A DNA stretch of 43,546 bases from Burkholderiales bacterium (GTDB lineage Bacteria; Pseudomonadota; Gammaproteobacteria; Burkholderiales; SG8-41): positions 1 through 43,546 of the forward strand of contig JAHCAG010000022.1 in NCBI GenBank assembly GCA_019635015.1, written 5' to 3'. Below, piece after piece: positions 32,530 through 38,728 of the stretch (position 1 is the stretch's first letter; every line of letters begins with the position of its first letter). The notes below the pieces were generated by a model. It did not search any database and was not told where the DNA came from. It saw only the letters and a program-made list of their open reading frames with translations. A program made the translations under genes and the position numbers.

Positions 32530-33135
32530 ATGCAGGACCGCAGGGCAGTCACCAGCGTACCCATCAACGAACTGGCGGCGCGGCGCTGGAGCACGCGCGC
32601 CTTTGACGCCTCGCGCGGCGTAAGTCCGTCGCAGGTCGCCGCGCTGATCGAGGCGGCACGCTGGGCGCCATCCTGTTACGGCGCCGAACCCTGGCGCTTC
32701 ATGATGTGGGACCGCGCAAAGGATCCGGCGGGCTGGCAGCAGGTCTACGACTGTCTGTCCGACAACAACCGCAAGTGGTGCAAGAACGTGCCGCTGTTCT
32801 TCCTTGCCTGCGCGGCCTCGAGTTTCGAGCATAACGGCCAGCCCAACCGCTGGGCGCAGTACGACACCGGCATGGCGGCGCTGTCGCTGTCGCTGGAGGC
32901 GGTGGCACAGGGCCTGGCTGCGCACCAGATGGGCGGCTTCGACATTCCGAAGCTGCGGGTGGCCGCCGGTGTGCCCGACGAATTCATGCCGATGGCGCTG
33001 ATCGCCGTCGGTCACCCGGCGGCGCCGGAAGTGATCGACGACGGGGAAATCCTGCAGAAGGAACTGAAGGCGCGCGGGCGCAAACCCGTGGCCGAACGTT
33101 TCTACGGCGGCAGCTGGGGCCGACCCGCAGGCTGA
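32530..33135 (+). CDS. Nitroreductase family protein
   Basis: 201 residues from the second ATG (32530), since GAGGAG sits 6 bases before it and abuts the first ATG (32524). The family pattern is RRWSTRAFDASRGVSPSQVAALIEAARWAPSCYGAEPWRFMMWD (FMN-binding RxSxRxF and PSxxxxxPWRF), LSDNNRKWCKNVPLFFLACA, DTGMAALSLSLEAVAQGLAAHQMGGFD and VPDEFMPMALIAVGHPA. An FMN- and NAD(P)H-dependent reductase of nitro or quinone compounds in the cytoplasm. It stands alone between the methyltransferase (divergent) and the VOC gene (convergent). Confidence 0.93.
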   Translation: MQDRRAVTSVPINELAARRWSTRAFDASRGVSPSQVAALIEAARWAPSCYGAEPWRFMMWDRAKDPAGWQQVYDCLSDNNRKWCKNVPLFFLACAASSFEHNGQPNRWAQYDTGMAALSLSLEAVAQGLAAHQMGGFDIPKLRVAAGVPDEFMPMALIAVGHPAAPEVIDDGEILQKELKARGRKPVAERFYGGSWGRPAG

Positions 33136-33145
33136 GCTTGCCGGA

Positions 33146-33586
33146 TCAGGCGGCGGTGGCGGTCTGCCGCGGCGCGAGTGTGCCGGAGGCGATCACTGCC
33201 GGCGCCTCGCTGTTGGGGAAGTTGAATTCCAGCAGTGTGCCCACCGGGTCGCGCATGAAAATCTGGTAACCGGCCTCCGCCACGTTCTGCTGTTCGTATT
33301 TGAGGTTCATCCGGTCCAGCTTCGCCTGGAACTCCGCGGCGCCATGGCTCTGAAAAGCGATGTGGTCCACGCTGCCATGGTGTTTTTCCTGCAGGAAACC
33401 GTCAGCGCAGCGCGCGCTGACATGCACCAGCGGATGATCATCGAGATAAAGCCAGATGCCGGGATTGGGGAAATCCGGCCGCGGGCCTTTGTGCAGCCCG
33501 AGCACTTCGGCGTAAAACCGTTCGATGGCCGCGAGATCGCCCGGTGCGCAGCGGATGTTGAGGTGGTGTATGCGGTCGATTTTCAT
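33146..33586 (-). CDS. VOC (glyoxalase/bleomycin-resistance/dioxygenase) superfamily protein
   Basis: 146 residues. One vicinal-oxygen-chelate module pair: MKIDRIHHLNIRCAPGDLAAIERFYAEVLGLHKGPRP (first His ligand, FYAEVLGL), IWLYLDDHPLVHVSARC, GSVDHIAFQSHGAAEFQAKLDRMNLKYEQQNVAEAGYQIFMRDPVGTLLEFNFPN (HIAF His ligand, DPxGxxLEFNF with the final Glu). The metal ligands are present. GGAGG lies just upstream on the minus strand. Substrate unknown. It is the last chromosomal-type gene before the cassette array. Confidence 0.9.
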   Translation of the reverse strand: MKIDRIHHLNIRCAPGDLAAIERFYAEVLGLHKGPRPDFPNPGIWLYLDDHPLVHVSARCADGFLQEKHHGSVDHIAFQSHGAAEFQAKLDRMNLKYEQQNVAEAGYQIFMRDPVGTLLEFNFPNSEAPAVIASGTLAPRQTATAA

Positions 33587-33895
33587 CGTGCTCCTCCGGT
33601 GGTCGGGTTGATTGCCTGTCAGAGTGATTTATTGTAAGTACTTGATTTTATTGATATTTTTATGAATTCACCCTGAGCCTGCAATCACTCTAGCCTGCCT
33701 CGCGCCGACCTGCAATGCGCTGCCGGCTGCGTTGTGTGAAAGCGGGGCAGCACTTAACATGAAGTCACGCAATACATTGCGCTGATCTGCATGGGGTATG
33801 TGTTTGCAGATTTGGAGGCAGGGGGGAATGGGTGACGTTTCTGTCAACTAAAAATGGCACCTAAATTTGGCAACTAAAAATGTCAACTACTACAC
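33587..33895. other. Gene-free junction between chromosome and cassette array
   Basis: No gene on either strand. It holds the VOC promoter and ribosome site (left end), AT-rich motif copy 4 (33632-33669), a stretch of ordinary composition with no recognisable feature (33670-33830), and a tandem 13-bp repeat (33845-33896) that touches the first cassette boundary. This is where an integron integrase and attI would lie; no intI-like frame is present. Confidence 0.7.
33632..33669 (+). repeat. Dispersed AT-rich intergenic motif, copy 4
   Basis: ttgtaagtacttgattttat, then tgatatttttatgaattc. One base differs from the consensus in the core (tactt for tattt). It lies in the 312-bp gap between the VOC gene and the cassette array. 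Confidence 0.7.
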
Positions 33896-33896
33896 G
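33845..33896 (+). repeat. Tandem 13-bp repeat at the left edge of the cassette array (IS21-like end or attI remnant)
   Basis: Four consecutive 13-mers: CAACTAAAAATGG, CACCTAAATTTGG, CAACTAAAAATGT and a degenerate CAACTACTACACG whose last G is the first base of the recombination core GTTATGC. Multiple short repeats with tcaact/aaaatgg character recall the transposase-binding ends of IS21-family elements. Alternatively they could be integrase-binding direct repeats of an attI site. No transposase gene is present. Confidence 0.5.
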
Positions 33897-33898
33897 TT

Positions 33899-34261
33899 AT
33901 GCGGCATCCAAACGTCCCCGCTGAGCTGGCCGCGGCAGTAGAAGAAGTGGCACGAGACTCCGGTCTATGCATTGGCTATGACACGCACTTTGACGCCGGG
34001 AATGTGGAGCTAAGCTGGTGGTCAGGCCGAACGCTGAAGAGGTTGGACTTCCAGCCAATGCCCAACGCCAGAATTCAGGTTACGTTTCTCACTGATACCT
34101 ACCCTCTGCTGCCGAAGCTTCTGCGTTCGCTACGGTCATTTATCCCGATGTTTCCGCATATAGCAAAGACCGAGTGCCGAGTCCTAGGAACGCTGGAGCG
34201 CGACCAGGAACGTCGCCGGTACGCTGAGAATGTTCGCCGATTTGTCGCCGATGCCGCATAA
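33899..34261 (+). CDS. Cassette 1: hypothetical protein
   Basis: 120 residues, beginning at the ATG inside the recombination core GTTATGC, so the integration event itself supplies the start. The stop lies in the attC R' core. Soluble and mixed alpha/beta in appearance: FDAGNVELSWWSGRTLKRLDFQPMPNARIQVTFLTDTYPLLPKLLRSLRSFIP, then a basic C-terminus (LERDQERRRYAENVRRFV). No family recognised. There is no signal peptide and no clear ribosome site, so leader-dependent expression is uncertain. Confidence 0.75.
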   Translation: MRHPNVPAELAAAVEEVARDSGLCIGYDTHFDAGNVELSWWSGRTLKRLDFQPMPNARIQVTFLTDTYPLLPKLLRSLRSFIPMFPHIAKTECRVLGTLERDQERRRYAENVRRFVADAA

Positions 34262-34345
34262 CAGCCCAGTCAACCCGGACGCGCGCACAAATGCTGTGCT
34301 TTGCATGGATCGGCGGGCGCGCGCCGGTTACTGGGAACGTTAGAC
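34256..34345 (+). repeat. attC site 1
   Basis: R' GCATAAC at 34256-34262, R'' GTTAGAC at 34339-34345, with inner complementary arms AGCCCAGTCAACC and GGTTACTGGGAAC. About 90 bp. R' complements the GTTATGC at the start of cassette 1. Confidence 0.88.
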
Positions 34346-34354
34346 CGCACAACC

Positions 34355-34732
34355 ATGTTCGGACTATTCAAACGTCGCAAATGGATTTCCGAAACCGTGG
34401 CTGAGATGCGGGGGACATATCGGGATCTTCACGTGAGGGTACGCAATGTACCGTGCCTTCGTGAAGAGCAAGGCGTCGACCGCAAGTATCCTTATCCCAA
34501 TTTCGGGTTCGAGTTTCTGCATGAGCTTCATGAACAGCTTGGGCGCATAGATGCGATTGCCGCCCAACTGAATACTGGCGCGCCGGCCAACGCCCTTATA
34601 ACGCTGCAATCGTACCCACCAATATCAGTAGAACTCCGTGGTAAGCCGGATCGCAAAATGAATCAATTTCAATCAGATATTGCCGACGCATTGTTGGAGG
34701 CTTTCAAAAGTGTTGATTTGCGACCTTCGTAG
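34355..34732 (+). CDS. Cassette 2: hypothetical protein
   Basis: 125 residues from the ATG at 34355, ten bases after the recombination core; an earlier in-frame ATG at 34301 would lie inside attC1 and is rejected. Sequence MFGLFKRRKWISETVAEMRGTYRDLHVRV, then FGFEFLHELHEQLGRIDAIAAQLNTG, PPISVELRGKPDRKMNQFQSDIADALLEAFKSVD. Soluble, no membrane helix, no recognised family. GC content is below the flanking chromosome. Confidence 0.78.
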   Translation: MFGLFKRRKWISETVAEMRGTYRDLHVRVRNVPCLREEQGVDRKYPYPNFGFEFLHELHEQLGRIDAIAAQLNTGAPANALITLQSYPPISVELRGKPDRKMNQFQSDIADALLEAFKSVDLRPS

Positions 34733-34741
34733 GGGCGTGCG

Positions 34742-34798
34742 GTCTAACCCCCGGTTCATGACCGACGCGTTCCACGCGGCACAACCGGAACGTTAGAG
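34742..34798 (+). repeat. attC site 2
   Basis: R' GTCTAAC (34742-34748), R'' GTTAGAG (34792-34798). Inner arms CCCCGGTT and AACCGGAAC. A short 57-bp site. R' complements the start of cassette 2 (GTTAGAC). The left arm is shared with attC8. Confidence 0.88.
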
Positions 34799-34803
34799 CG
34801 CAT

Positions 34804-35142
34804 ATGGATGCAATCAAGAAATCGTTGGCCAGAATTACAAAGCGCAAGATCTTCGGGGTATTTTTGATTTTTGTAATGATGACTCTTGCTATCACTGCCT
34901 TGGGGCAGTTCTGGATCAAAAACTCAGCCGCCTATGAGCAGGGGCGTATTGCAGTGAGTACACGATTAGGTGTCATGCCTGAATCAGTGGAACTTAAACG
35001 TCTTGCATCATTTCGTTTCGGCGAAAGTGAGTTAGATGGTGAGGCATTATTTGTGCTTTGTGGAAATGCGTCGAAGTGTTTTACTGTAGTTGCAAAGAAG
35101 AGAAATGCACAGTGGTCGGTTATAGATCTGATTGAGCGCTGA
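34804..35142 (+). CDS. Cassette 3: small single-pass membrane protein, possibly Coa1-like
   Basis: 112 residues. A basic N-terminus (MDAIKKSLARITKRKIF) is followed by one membrane helix (about 18-40, GVFLIFVMMTLAITALGQFWI) and a soluble domain: SAAYEQGRIAVSTRLGVMPESVEL, SELDGEALFVLCGNASKCFTVVAKKRNAQWSVIDLIE. The S-x-A-Y-x-x-A pattern and a final 'KKRNAQWSVIDLIE' strand recall the Coa1/Tim21-like domain often found in cassette and small membrane proteins. That link is tentative. The start is 6 bases after the core GTTAGAG. Confidence 0.72.
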   Translation: MDAIKKSLARITKRKIFGVFLIFVMMTLAITALGQFWIKNSAAYEQGRIAVSTRLGVMPESVELKRLASFRFGESELDGEALFVLCGNASKCFTVVAKKRNAQWSVIDLIER

Positions 35143-35157
35143 GTTGAAAATTGTGAG

Positions 35158-35229
35158 CCCTAACCTTCCGTCCCAGATGGACGCTTCGCCGGGAAACCGG
35201 CATCGCGCACATGAGCTTTAACGGTAGAG
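35158..35229 (+). repeat. attC site 3, with a mutated R'' core (GGTAGAG)
   Basis: R' CCCTAAC (35158-35164) and R'' GGTAGAG (35223-35229), where every other site has GTTA. The T-to-G change is at the second base, next to the recombination point. R' also has one mismatch to the start of cassette 3. The site may be inactive, which would link cassettes 3 and 4. Confidence 0.75.
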
Positions 35230-35239
35230 CGCATCACAC

Positions 35240-35536
35240 ATGAGAACCTTCCGCCTTCTCTGGTGTGTGGCGGCAGCATTTTTGTCTGTCGCGCAATTTG
35301 CGGGTGGTGATTTGGCCATTCTTGCGGGCTGGGGTTTTCTCTTGCTCACCGTACCTGTTGGGCCGTTGTGGTGGTTTATTGCTTATCCGGTTTTTCATCA
35401 GCTTTCACCTTCTCCCCTTGTGCAATATGTAGGAGTCACAGTGTCGGTCTTGTTGGCCTACGTTTTTTGGTTCAGTGTGGTACCCGCCGCACTGAAGTGG
35501 GCTCGCCGTTCAAAAGCGTCAGAACATGCGCTCTAA
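35240..35536 (+). CDS. Cassette 4: small multipass membrane protein, unknown
   Basis: 98 residues with three predicted membrane segments: LLWCVAAAFLSVAQFAGG, LAILAGWGFLLLTVPVGPLWWFIAYPVF and YVGVTVSVLLAYVFWFSVVPAAL, ending in a basic tail KWARRSKASEHAL. The stop TAA lies inside the attC4 R' core (CTCTAAC). No family recognised. No clear ribosome site. Confidence 0.7.
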   Translation: MRTFRLLWCVAAAFLSVAQFAGGDLAILAGWGFLLLTVPVGPLWWFIAYPVFHQLSPSPLVQYVGVTVSVLLAYVFWFSVVPAALKWARRSKASEHAL

Positions 35537-35611
35537 CCCCTCGGTCAAGGGGGACCGCCTTCCGGCAGGCTTCGCCTGCCTCCAGCCGGTCCCTTACCTC
35601 AAACGTTAGAT
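35531..35611 (+). repeat. attC site 4
   Basis: R' CTCTAAC (35531-35537), R'' GTTAGAT (35605-35611). The centre ccggcaggcttcgcctgcc is a strong hairpin. 81 bp. The extended R' GCGCTCTAAC matches the bases that follow the mutated core at the start of cassette 4. Confidence 0.88.
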
Positions 35612-35897
35612 GGCTTCAGATCAAACAGCCGAGCTAATCTGGGCCTTGGACCAGATCACAATGATCCTGCGTGGATCAAATGAGCATCATTGGGTGACGT
35701 GGCTGGAAAAGGACCGAAAGTTGATTGCGAATGGCGACTTTTACGGCGTTGAACATCTACTTCAGGCATTCGGCGGCATGGGTAGCTTCAACGACTTTGG
35801 CCTTGGTGATCCGGATAAAGATTCAAGAATAGATGCGCTTCGTGGTTCCATCTATGATCTCGCGGTCGCCCTTAAGAAAGTTCGAGATCGAGCATGA
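35610..35897 (+). CDS. Cassette 5: small soluble protein, GMGSFND family-like
   Basis: 95 residues. The ATG overlaps the recombination core (GTTAGATG). Sequence LIWALDQITMILRGSNEHHWVTWLEKDRKLI, then DFYGVEHLLQAFGGMGSFNDFGLGDP, IDALRGSIYDLAVALKKVRDRA. All-helical and acidic. The motif FGGMGSFND resembles a widespread small domain of unknown function (DUF6966-like, from memory), often found beside toxin or immunity genes. Function unknown. Confidence 0.72.
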   Translation: MASDQTAELIWALDQITMILRGSNEHHWVTWLEKDRKLIANGDFYGVEHLLQAFGGMGSFNDFGLGDPDKDSRIDALRGSIYDLAVALKKVRDRA

Positions 35898-35901
35898 AGC
35901 C

Positions 35902-35967
35902 ATCTAACCATGCGTTCGAGAGCGGACACGCCAAAAGCGGCGCGCCCGCTCAACGCGAACGTTAGAG
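35902..35967 (+). repeat. attC site 5
   Basis: R' ATCTAAC (35902-35908), R'' GTTAGAG (35961-35967). Extended R' GCCATCTAAC is an exact complement of the cassette start GTTAGATGGC. The body is nearly identical to attC10 (catgcgttcgagagcgga shared). Confidence 0.88.
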
Positions 35968-35971
35968 CGCA

Positions 35972-36433
35972 ATGCTTGAGCTCCTTCGGTTCTATCTGCT
36001 CCACAGGAATTCCCGGGTACATCGCTCCAGGAATAGGGCGGCTGGGAATCTGGTGTTTATGGCAATCGCAGGCTATGGATTCGCGGCGCTTTTTCTGGGC
36101 GCATGGGCCTACCGCGGCTTTGAATCCATTTGGCCGGCGCTCATCGGTTTAGTCCTTATTTTCGGATCAACTGTGATTTGTGGATTCCTGATTCCCCGTG
36201 CCTTACGAATACATCGCATACTGGAAAAGTACAAAGACCCCGTGCTCTTTGAAAGTGAGTTATTCCGGGTTCAAGATAAGGATGTTTCCGAGGCGCTGAT
36301 CTACGATTCGTTCGGCCGAACCGGGGTAGCAGTTAACAAGCTAAGGGTTGCAATTACAGTTAACCCCAAGAACCTGCAGGCGCACCACTTGCTTAACATG
36401 ATCAAAGAACGTGACGGGCTTCGAGATGCGTAA
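35972..36433 (+). CDS. Cassette 6: two-helix membrane protein with TPR-like tail, unknown
   Basis: 153 residues. Two membrane helices (about residues 28-46, FMAIAGYGFAALFLGAWAY, and 53-75, IWPALIGLVLIFGSTVICGFLI) are followed by a cytoplasmic helical region: RIHRILEKYKDPVLFESELFRVQDKDVSEALIYDSFGRTGVAVNKLRVAITVNPKNLQAHHLLNMIKE. The VAVNKLRVAITVNPKNLQAHHLL part looks like one tetratricopeptide repeat. No family recognised. The start is 4 bases after the core. Confidence 0.72.
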   Translation: MLELLRFYLLHRNSRVHRSRNRAAGNLVFMAIAGYGFAALFLGAWAYRGFESIWPALIGLVLIFGSTVICGFLIPRALRIHRILEKYKDPVLFESELFRVQDKDVSEALIYDSFGRTGVAVNKLRVAITVNPKNLQAHHLLNMIKERDGLRDA

Positions 36434-36479
36434 GCTGACGCCTGCCGGTCATTCGGCCTTATTTGGAGACCTCAGTGCG

Positions 36480-36569
36480 CTCTAACAGGACGCCCCACTC
36501 GGACACGCGCGAGGCGTCGTGCCAATTCAAGCTCTCGGCTGCGCGTGCCGGTGAGCGTGGACGTTAGAG
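36480..36569 (+). repeat. attC site 6
   Basis: R' CTCTAAC (36480-36486), R'' GTTAGAG (36563-36569). 90 bp. Extended R' GTGCGCTCTAAC matches the start of cassette 6 (GTTAGAGCGC). Confidence 0.87.
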
Positions 36570-36572
36570 CTT

Positions 36573-36824
36573 ATGAACAACGACACGCCCGAGTTCACAG
36601 CCGCGGCAATTCGCCTTTCTAGAGTGTTCTTCGTCGTGATTGGAGGCGTCTTCCTACTTCTTGCAACAGCTTTTTGGATTACTGGCGGCCAAACCTATGT
36701 GGGAGCAACGGCTGCTCTTGCGACGACGGGCTTCGCGGTCGTGGCTTTTGCTGTGTTGGCCTCGGCGCAAGTGTGTGCGTCGATCGCATCGAAAGTGCTG
36801 GGTCTGGTCGGCATTCCGCTGTGA
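36573..36824 (+). CDS. Cassette 7: small two-helix membrane protein, unknown
   Basis: 83 residues. A hydrophilic N-terminus (MNNDTPEFTAAAIRLSR) is followed by two membrane segments, VFFVVIGGVFLLLATAFWITGG and AALATTGFAVVAFAVLASAQV, and a short tail KVLGLVGIPL. The ATG is 3 bases after the core GTTAGAG. No family recognised. Confidence 0.65.
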   Translation: MNNDTPEFTAAAIRLSRVFFVVIGGVFLLLATAFWITGGQTYVGATAALATTGFAVVAFAVLASAQVCASIASKVLGLVGIPL

Positions 36825-36849
36825 AACCCATCGCGCATCGCACAGACCG

Positions 36850-36905
36850 CCCTAACTCGAATAGCAGCCGACCGCCTTCGGCTGCGGCTGAATAAAACGT
36901 TAGAC
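36850..36905 (+). repeat. attC site 7
   Basis: R' CCCTAAC (36850-36856), R'' GTTAGAC (36899-36905). 56 bp, the shortest site. The centre cagccgaccgccttcggctg folds back on itself. R' is an imperfect match to the start of cassette 7. Confidence 0.83.
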
Positions 36906-36911
36906 ACCTCG

Positions 36912-37238
36912 ATGACGGCGAGACAGAAACACTGGGCCTCTCTTGGAGGGGCGCTCGGAGTGGCCTTTCTGTGGATCGCTTTTGGTACGGTCTACTGGGA
37001 TCATTGGAAGCCCGCTTATCCGGGCGGTCTGTTGATCCCGGCCACCCTAATTGCAGCAGCTGTCATTTCCATATTGCTATTCGTTGCAGCACGTTTTGCC
37101 TTAGCAGTCGATGAGTCCGCCGAGATTCTGAAGGGGATCTGGTTCGCGACGGTTCTCATTGTCGCAATTGCATCAACAGGATTTACGTTGATGTTTGGCT
37201 TATTCTATTGGCCGTACTGGGTTTTGGTTTTCTACTGA
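36912..37238 (+). CDS. Cassette 8: small three-helix membrane protein, unknown
   Basis: 108 residues with three predicted membrane segments: SLGGALGVAFLWIAFGTVYW, LLIPATLIAAAVISILLFVAARFAL and FATVLIVAIASTGFTLMFGLFYW. It ends YWPYWVLVFY. The loop between helices 2 and 3 is acidic (AVDESAEILKG). No recognised family. The start is 6 bases after the core. Confidence 0.7.
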   Translation: MTARQKHWASLGGALGVAFLWIAFGTVYWDHWKPAYPGGLLIPATLIAAAVISILLFVAARFALAVDESAEILKGIWFATVLIVAIASTGFTLMFGLFYWPYWVLVFY

Positions 37239-37251
37239 TGAGGTGTGCGGT

Positions 37252-37335
37252 GTCTAACCCCCGGTTCGAGAGCGACGCGATTAGCTCGGCGTCGCTGCCC
37301 GCCTCGGGCCGCGCGTCTCAACCGGAACGTTAGGC
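37252..37335 (+). repeat. attC site 8
   Basis: R' GTCTAAC (37252-37258), R'' GTTAGGC (37329-37335). Outer arms ccccggtt and aaccggaac equal those of attC2. Extended R' GGTGTCTAAC is an exact complement of the cassette start. Confidence 0.88.
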
Positions 37336-37345
37336 CGCAAGAGAC

Positions 37346-37828
37346 GTGAGCTTCCTCGCCAACCTAAGTCGTGTGATCGCCTCGGATGAGATATTGCCGA
37401 CAGTTAACAAATCAAATACCAACGAGCGGGCCACGCTTTTGATGCTCATGGTGTCCGCCGATCTTCATTGGCGCCGCAAGGAATGGCAGGCCGCAATAGA
37501 CATGTCGGCGCGGGCACTCAAAACGAGACCGAAAGACTTCCACGCTTTGTCGATTCTTGTTACCTCTTACGGCCACCTTAGGCAGTTTGACGCCGCTTAC
37601 CCCTATGCTAAGCGCCTATTGTTGGCGTCTCCACCGACCTGGAAGGTAATAAAGGCCTTCTTTGCACTTGTTGGCATATTCCAGCTATTTACCGCTAAGG
37701 GCCGCGAAAGTTACCGCAGGGCTATGCTTCGGTGCGACCAAGAAGCACAGGCGGATCGCGATGCCCAAGCGTGGGCTCAACAACTCGTTTCTGCGCGTAG
37801 GGCGGCTAATGATCCGATTGTGGCCTAA
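37346..37828 (+). CDS. Cassette 9: TPR-like soluble protein, unknown
   Basis: 160 residues from a GTG start 10 bases after the core. Helical throughout. ERATLLMLMVSADLHWRRKEWQAAIDMSARALKTRPKDFHALSILVTSYGHLRQFDAAYPYAKRLLLASPPTWKVIKAFFALVG gives two consecutive tetratricopeptide-like helix pairs (alternating small and aromatic residues, Pro at the turn). Such repeats mediate protein binding. An aromatic-rich stretch follows, then a soluble C-terminal helix (RCDQEAQADRDAQAWAQQL). The function is not evident. Confidence 0.75.
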   Translation: MSFLANLSRVIASDEILPTVNKSNTNERATLLMLMVSADLHWRRKEWQAAIDMSARALKTRPKDFHALSILVTSYGHLRQFDAAYPYAKRLLLASPPTWKVIKAFFALVGIFQLFTAKGRESYRRAMLRCDQEAQADRDAQAWAQQLVSARRAANDPIVA

Positions 37829-37900
37829 CAGCGCGTTGTTGACCGACGCCTTCAGCTTGCTACGCTGCGCTTGCGGCGCGGCAAAACGCGAACGTTAGAG
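37823..37900 (+). repeat. attC site 9
   Basis: R' GCCTAAC (37823-37829), R'' GTTAGAG (37894-37900). 78 bp. R' complements the start of cassette 9 (GTTAGGC). The cassette 9 stop lies in R'. Confidence 0.87.
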
Positions 37901-37911
37901 CACAAACAGTT

Positions 37912-38298
37912 ATGCCGCCGAAGGGGACCAACCAATATGCGAATGTGAAGCGATACGCAGGGTTGATTCTTGCGTTGGCAGGTATCTGTGCAGTGTGGTG
38001 GTTTCTTTGGGAGGCATCGTTGGACGCAAAGATCTGGAACTCGATGCCATACATTGCATGCCTTCTCTTGGCCTTTGTATCTCGTGCTGCATTCCCCGCT
38101 GCCGTCGCTACGGCATTCATGCTGGCACTGGATGCTTTTATAGCAACCTCGGCACTGCTCGAGACTCACCCGTCTTGGTTGCTTGCACTTTCTCTCGTTT
38201 CGACGCTTAAGCTGGTCATTGTTTTGCCGATCGGCTTGGCAGTTGGGTGGTTAATTCAGAAACACTTTGCTCCCATGCCGGTCAACGGTGCGACATAG
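37912..38298 (+). CDS. Cassette 10: multipass membrane protein, unknown
   Basis: 128 residues with about four membrane segments: AGLILALAGICAVWWFLWEA, MPYIACLLLAFVSRAAFPAAVATAFMLALDAFIATSALL (two) and LLALSLVSTLKLVIVLPIGLAVGWLI. The N-terminus is basic (MPPKGTNQYANVKRY), inside-facing. The layout resembles the many small integral membrane proteins of chromosomal cassette arrays. No family recognised. Confidence 0.72.
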   Translation: MPPKGTNQYANVKRYAGLILALAGICAVWWFLWEASLDAKIWNSMPYIACLLLAFVSRAAFPAAVATAFMLALDAFIATSALLETHPSWLLALSLVSTLKLVIVLPIGLAVGWLIQKHFAPMPVNGAT

Positions 38299-38312
38299 TC
38301 TATGAATTTGTG

Positions 38313-38378
38313 CTCTAACCATGCGTTCGAGAGCGGACGCGCCAATAGCGGCGCGCCCGCTCAACGCAGACGTTAGAC
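38313..38378 (+). repeat. attC site 10
   Basis: R' CTCTAAC (38313-38319), R'' GTTAGAC (38372-38378). Extended R' TTTGTGCTCTAAC matches the cassette 10 start over 13 bases. The body is nearly identical to attC5. Confidence 0.88.
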
Positions 38379-38392
38379 ATTTCCCCTTGCAG

Positions 38393-38420
38393 TTAACGTG
38401 TGTATCCTATGTGATACAAT
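38393..38420 (+). promoter_or_regulatory. Cassette-borne promoter and operator of the HigB/HigA-like module
   Basis: TTAACG (38393-38398), 16-bp spacer, TACAAT (38415-38420) is a good sigma-70 pair. TGTATC (38401-38406) and GATACA (38413-38418) form a perfect 6-bp inverted repeat overlapping the -10, a likely antitoxin operator. The toxin ATG at 38427 is only 7 bases past the -10, so the transcript may be leaderless. Confidence 0.6.
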
Positions 38421-38426
38421 TGCCAT

Positions 38427-38723
38427 ATGGTCGAAATCCGCCAAACAGAGGTCTATTCGTCGTGGTTTAGCACCTTACGTGATCGGACGGCCAGGGCGCG
38501 GATTGATATTCGTATCCGTCGATTGTCACTTGGGAATCCGGGAGATGTAAAACCTGTTGGAGAGGGTGTTTCGGAGCTAAGAATCGACTATGGGCCGGGT
38601 TATCGAGTTTATTTTTTGAGACGCGGTCGGTCTGTTGTTGTGCTTTTGGCTGGCGGAGACAAGCAAAGCCAAGCCAGGGATATCAAAAAAGCACTTGAAC
38701 TTGCGAAAAGCCTTAAGGAGTAG
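38427..38723 (+). CDS. Cassette 11, toxin: HigB/RelE-type addiction module killer protein
   Basis: 98 residues. The Gp49-like/HigB family pattern is MVEIRQTEVYSSWFSTLRDRTARARIDIRIRRLSLGNPGDVKPVGEGVSELRIDYGPGYRVYFLRRGRSVVVLLAGGDKQSQARDIKKALELAKSL. The blocks GVSELRIDYGPGYRVYF and LLAGGDKxxQxxDIxxA are diagnostic. It is a ribosome-dependent or free mRNA endoribonuclease in related systems. Toxin first, antitoxin second (gap 5 bp) is the HigBA order. It has its own promoter, unlike most cassettes here. Confidence 0.9.
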   Translation: MVEIRQTEVYSSWFSTLRDRTARARIDIRIRRLSLGNPGDVKPVGEGVSELRIDYGPGYRVYFLRRGRSVVVLLAGGDKQSQARDIKKALELAKSLKE

Positions 38724-38728
38724 ATGTC

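Noticed and set aside
33587..33895. An integron integrase gene next to the array
   Set aside because: No frame of suitable length on either strand, and the neighbouring VOC and nitroreductase genes leave no room.
33845..33896. The 13-bp tandem repeat as a CRISPR array
   Set aside because: Repeats are too short and contiguous, with no spacers and no cas genes.
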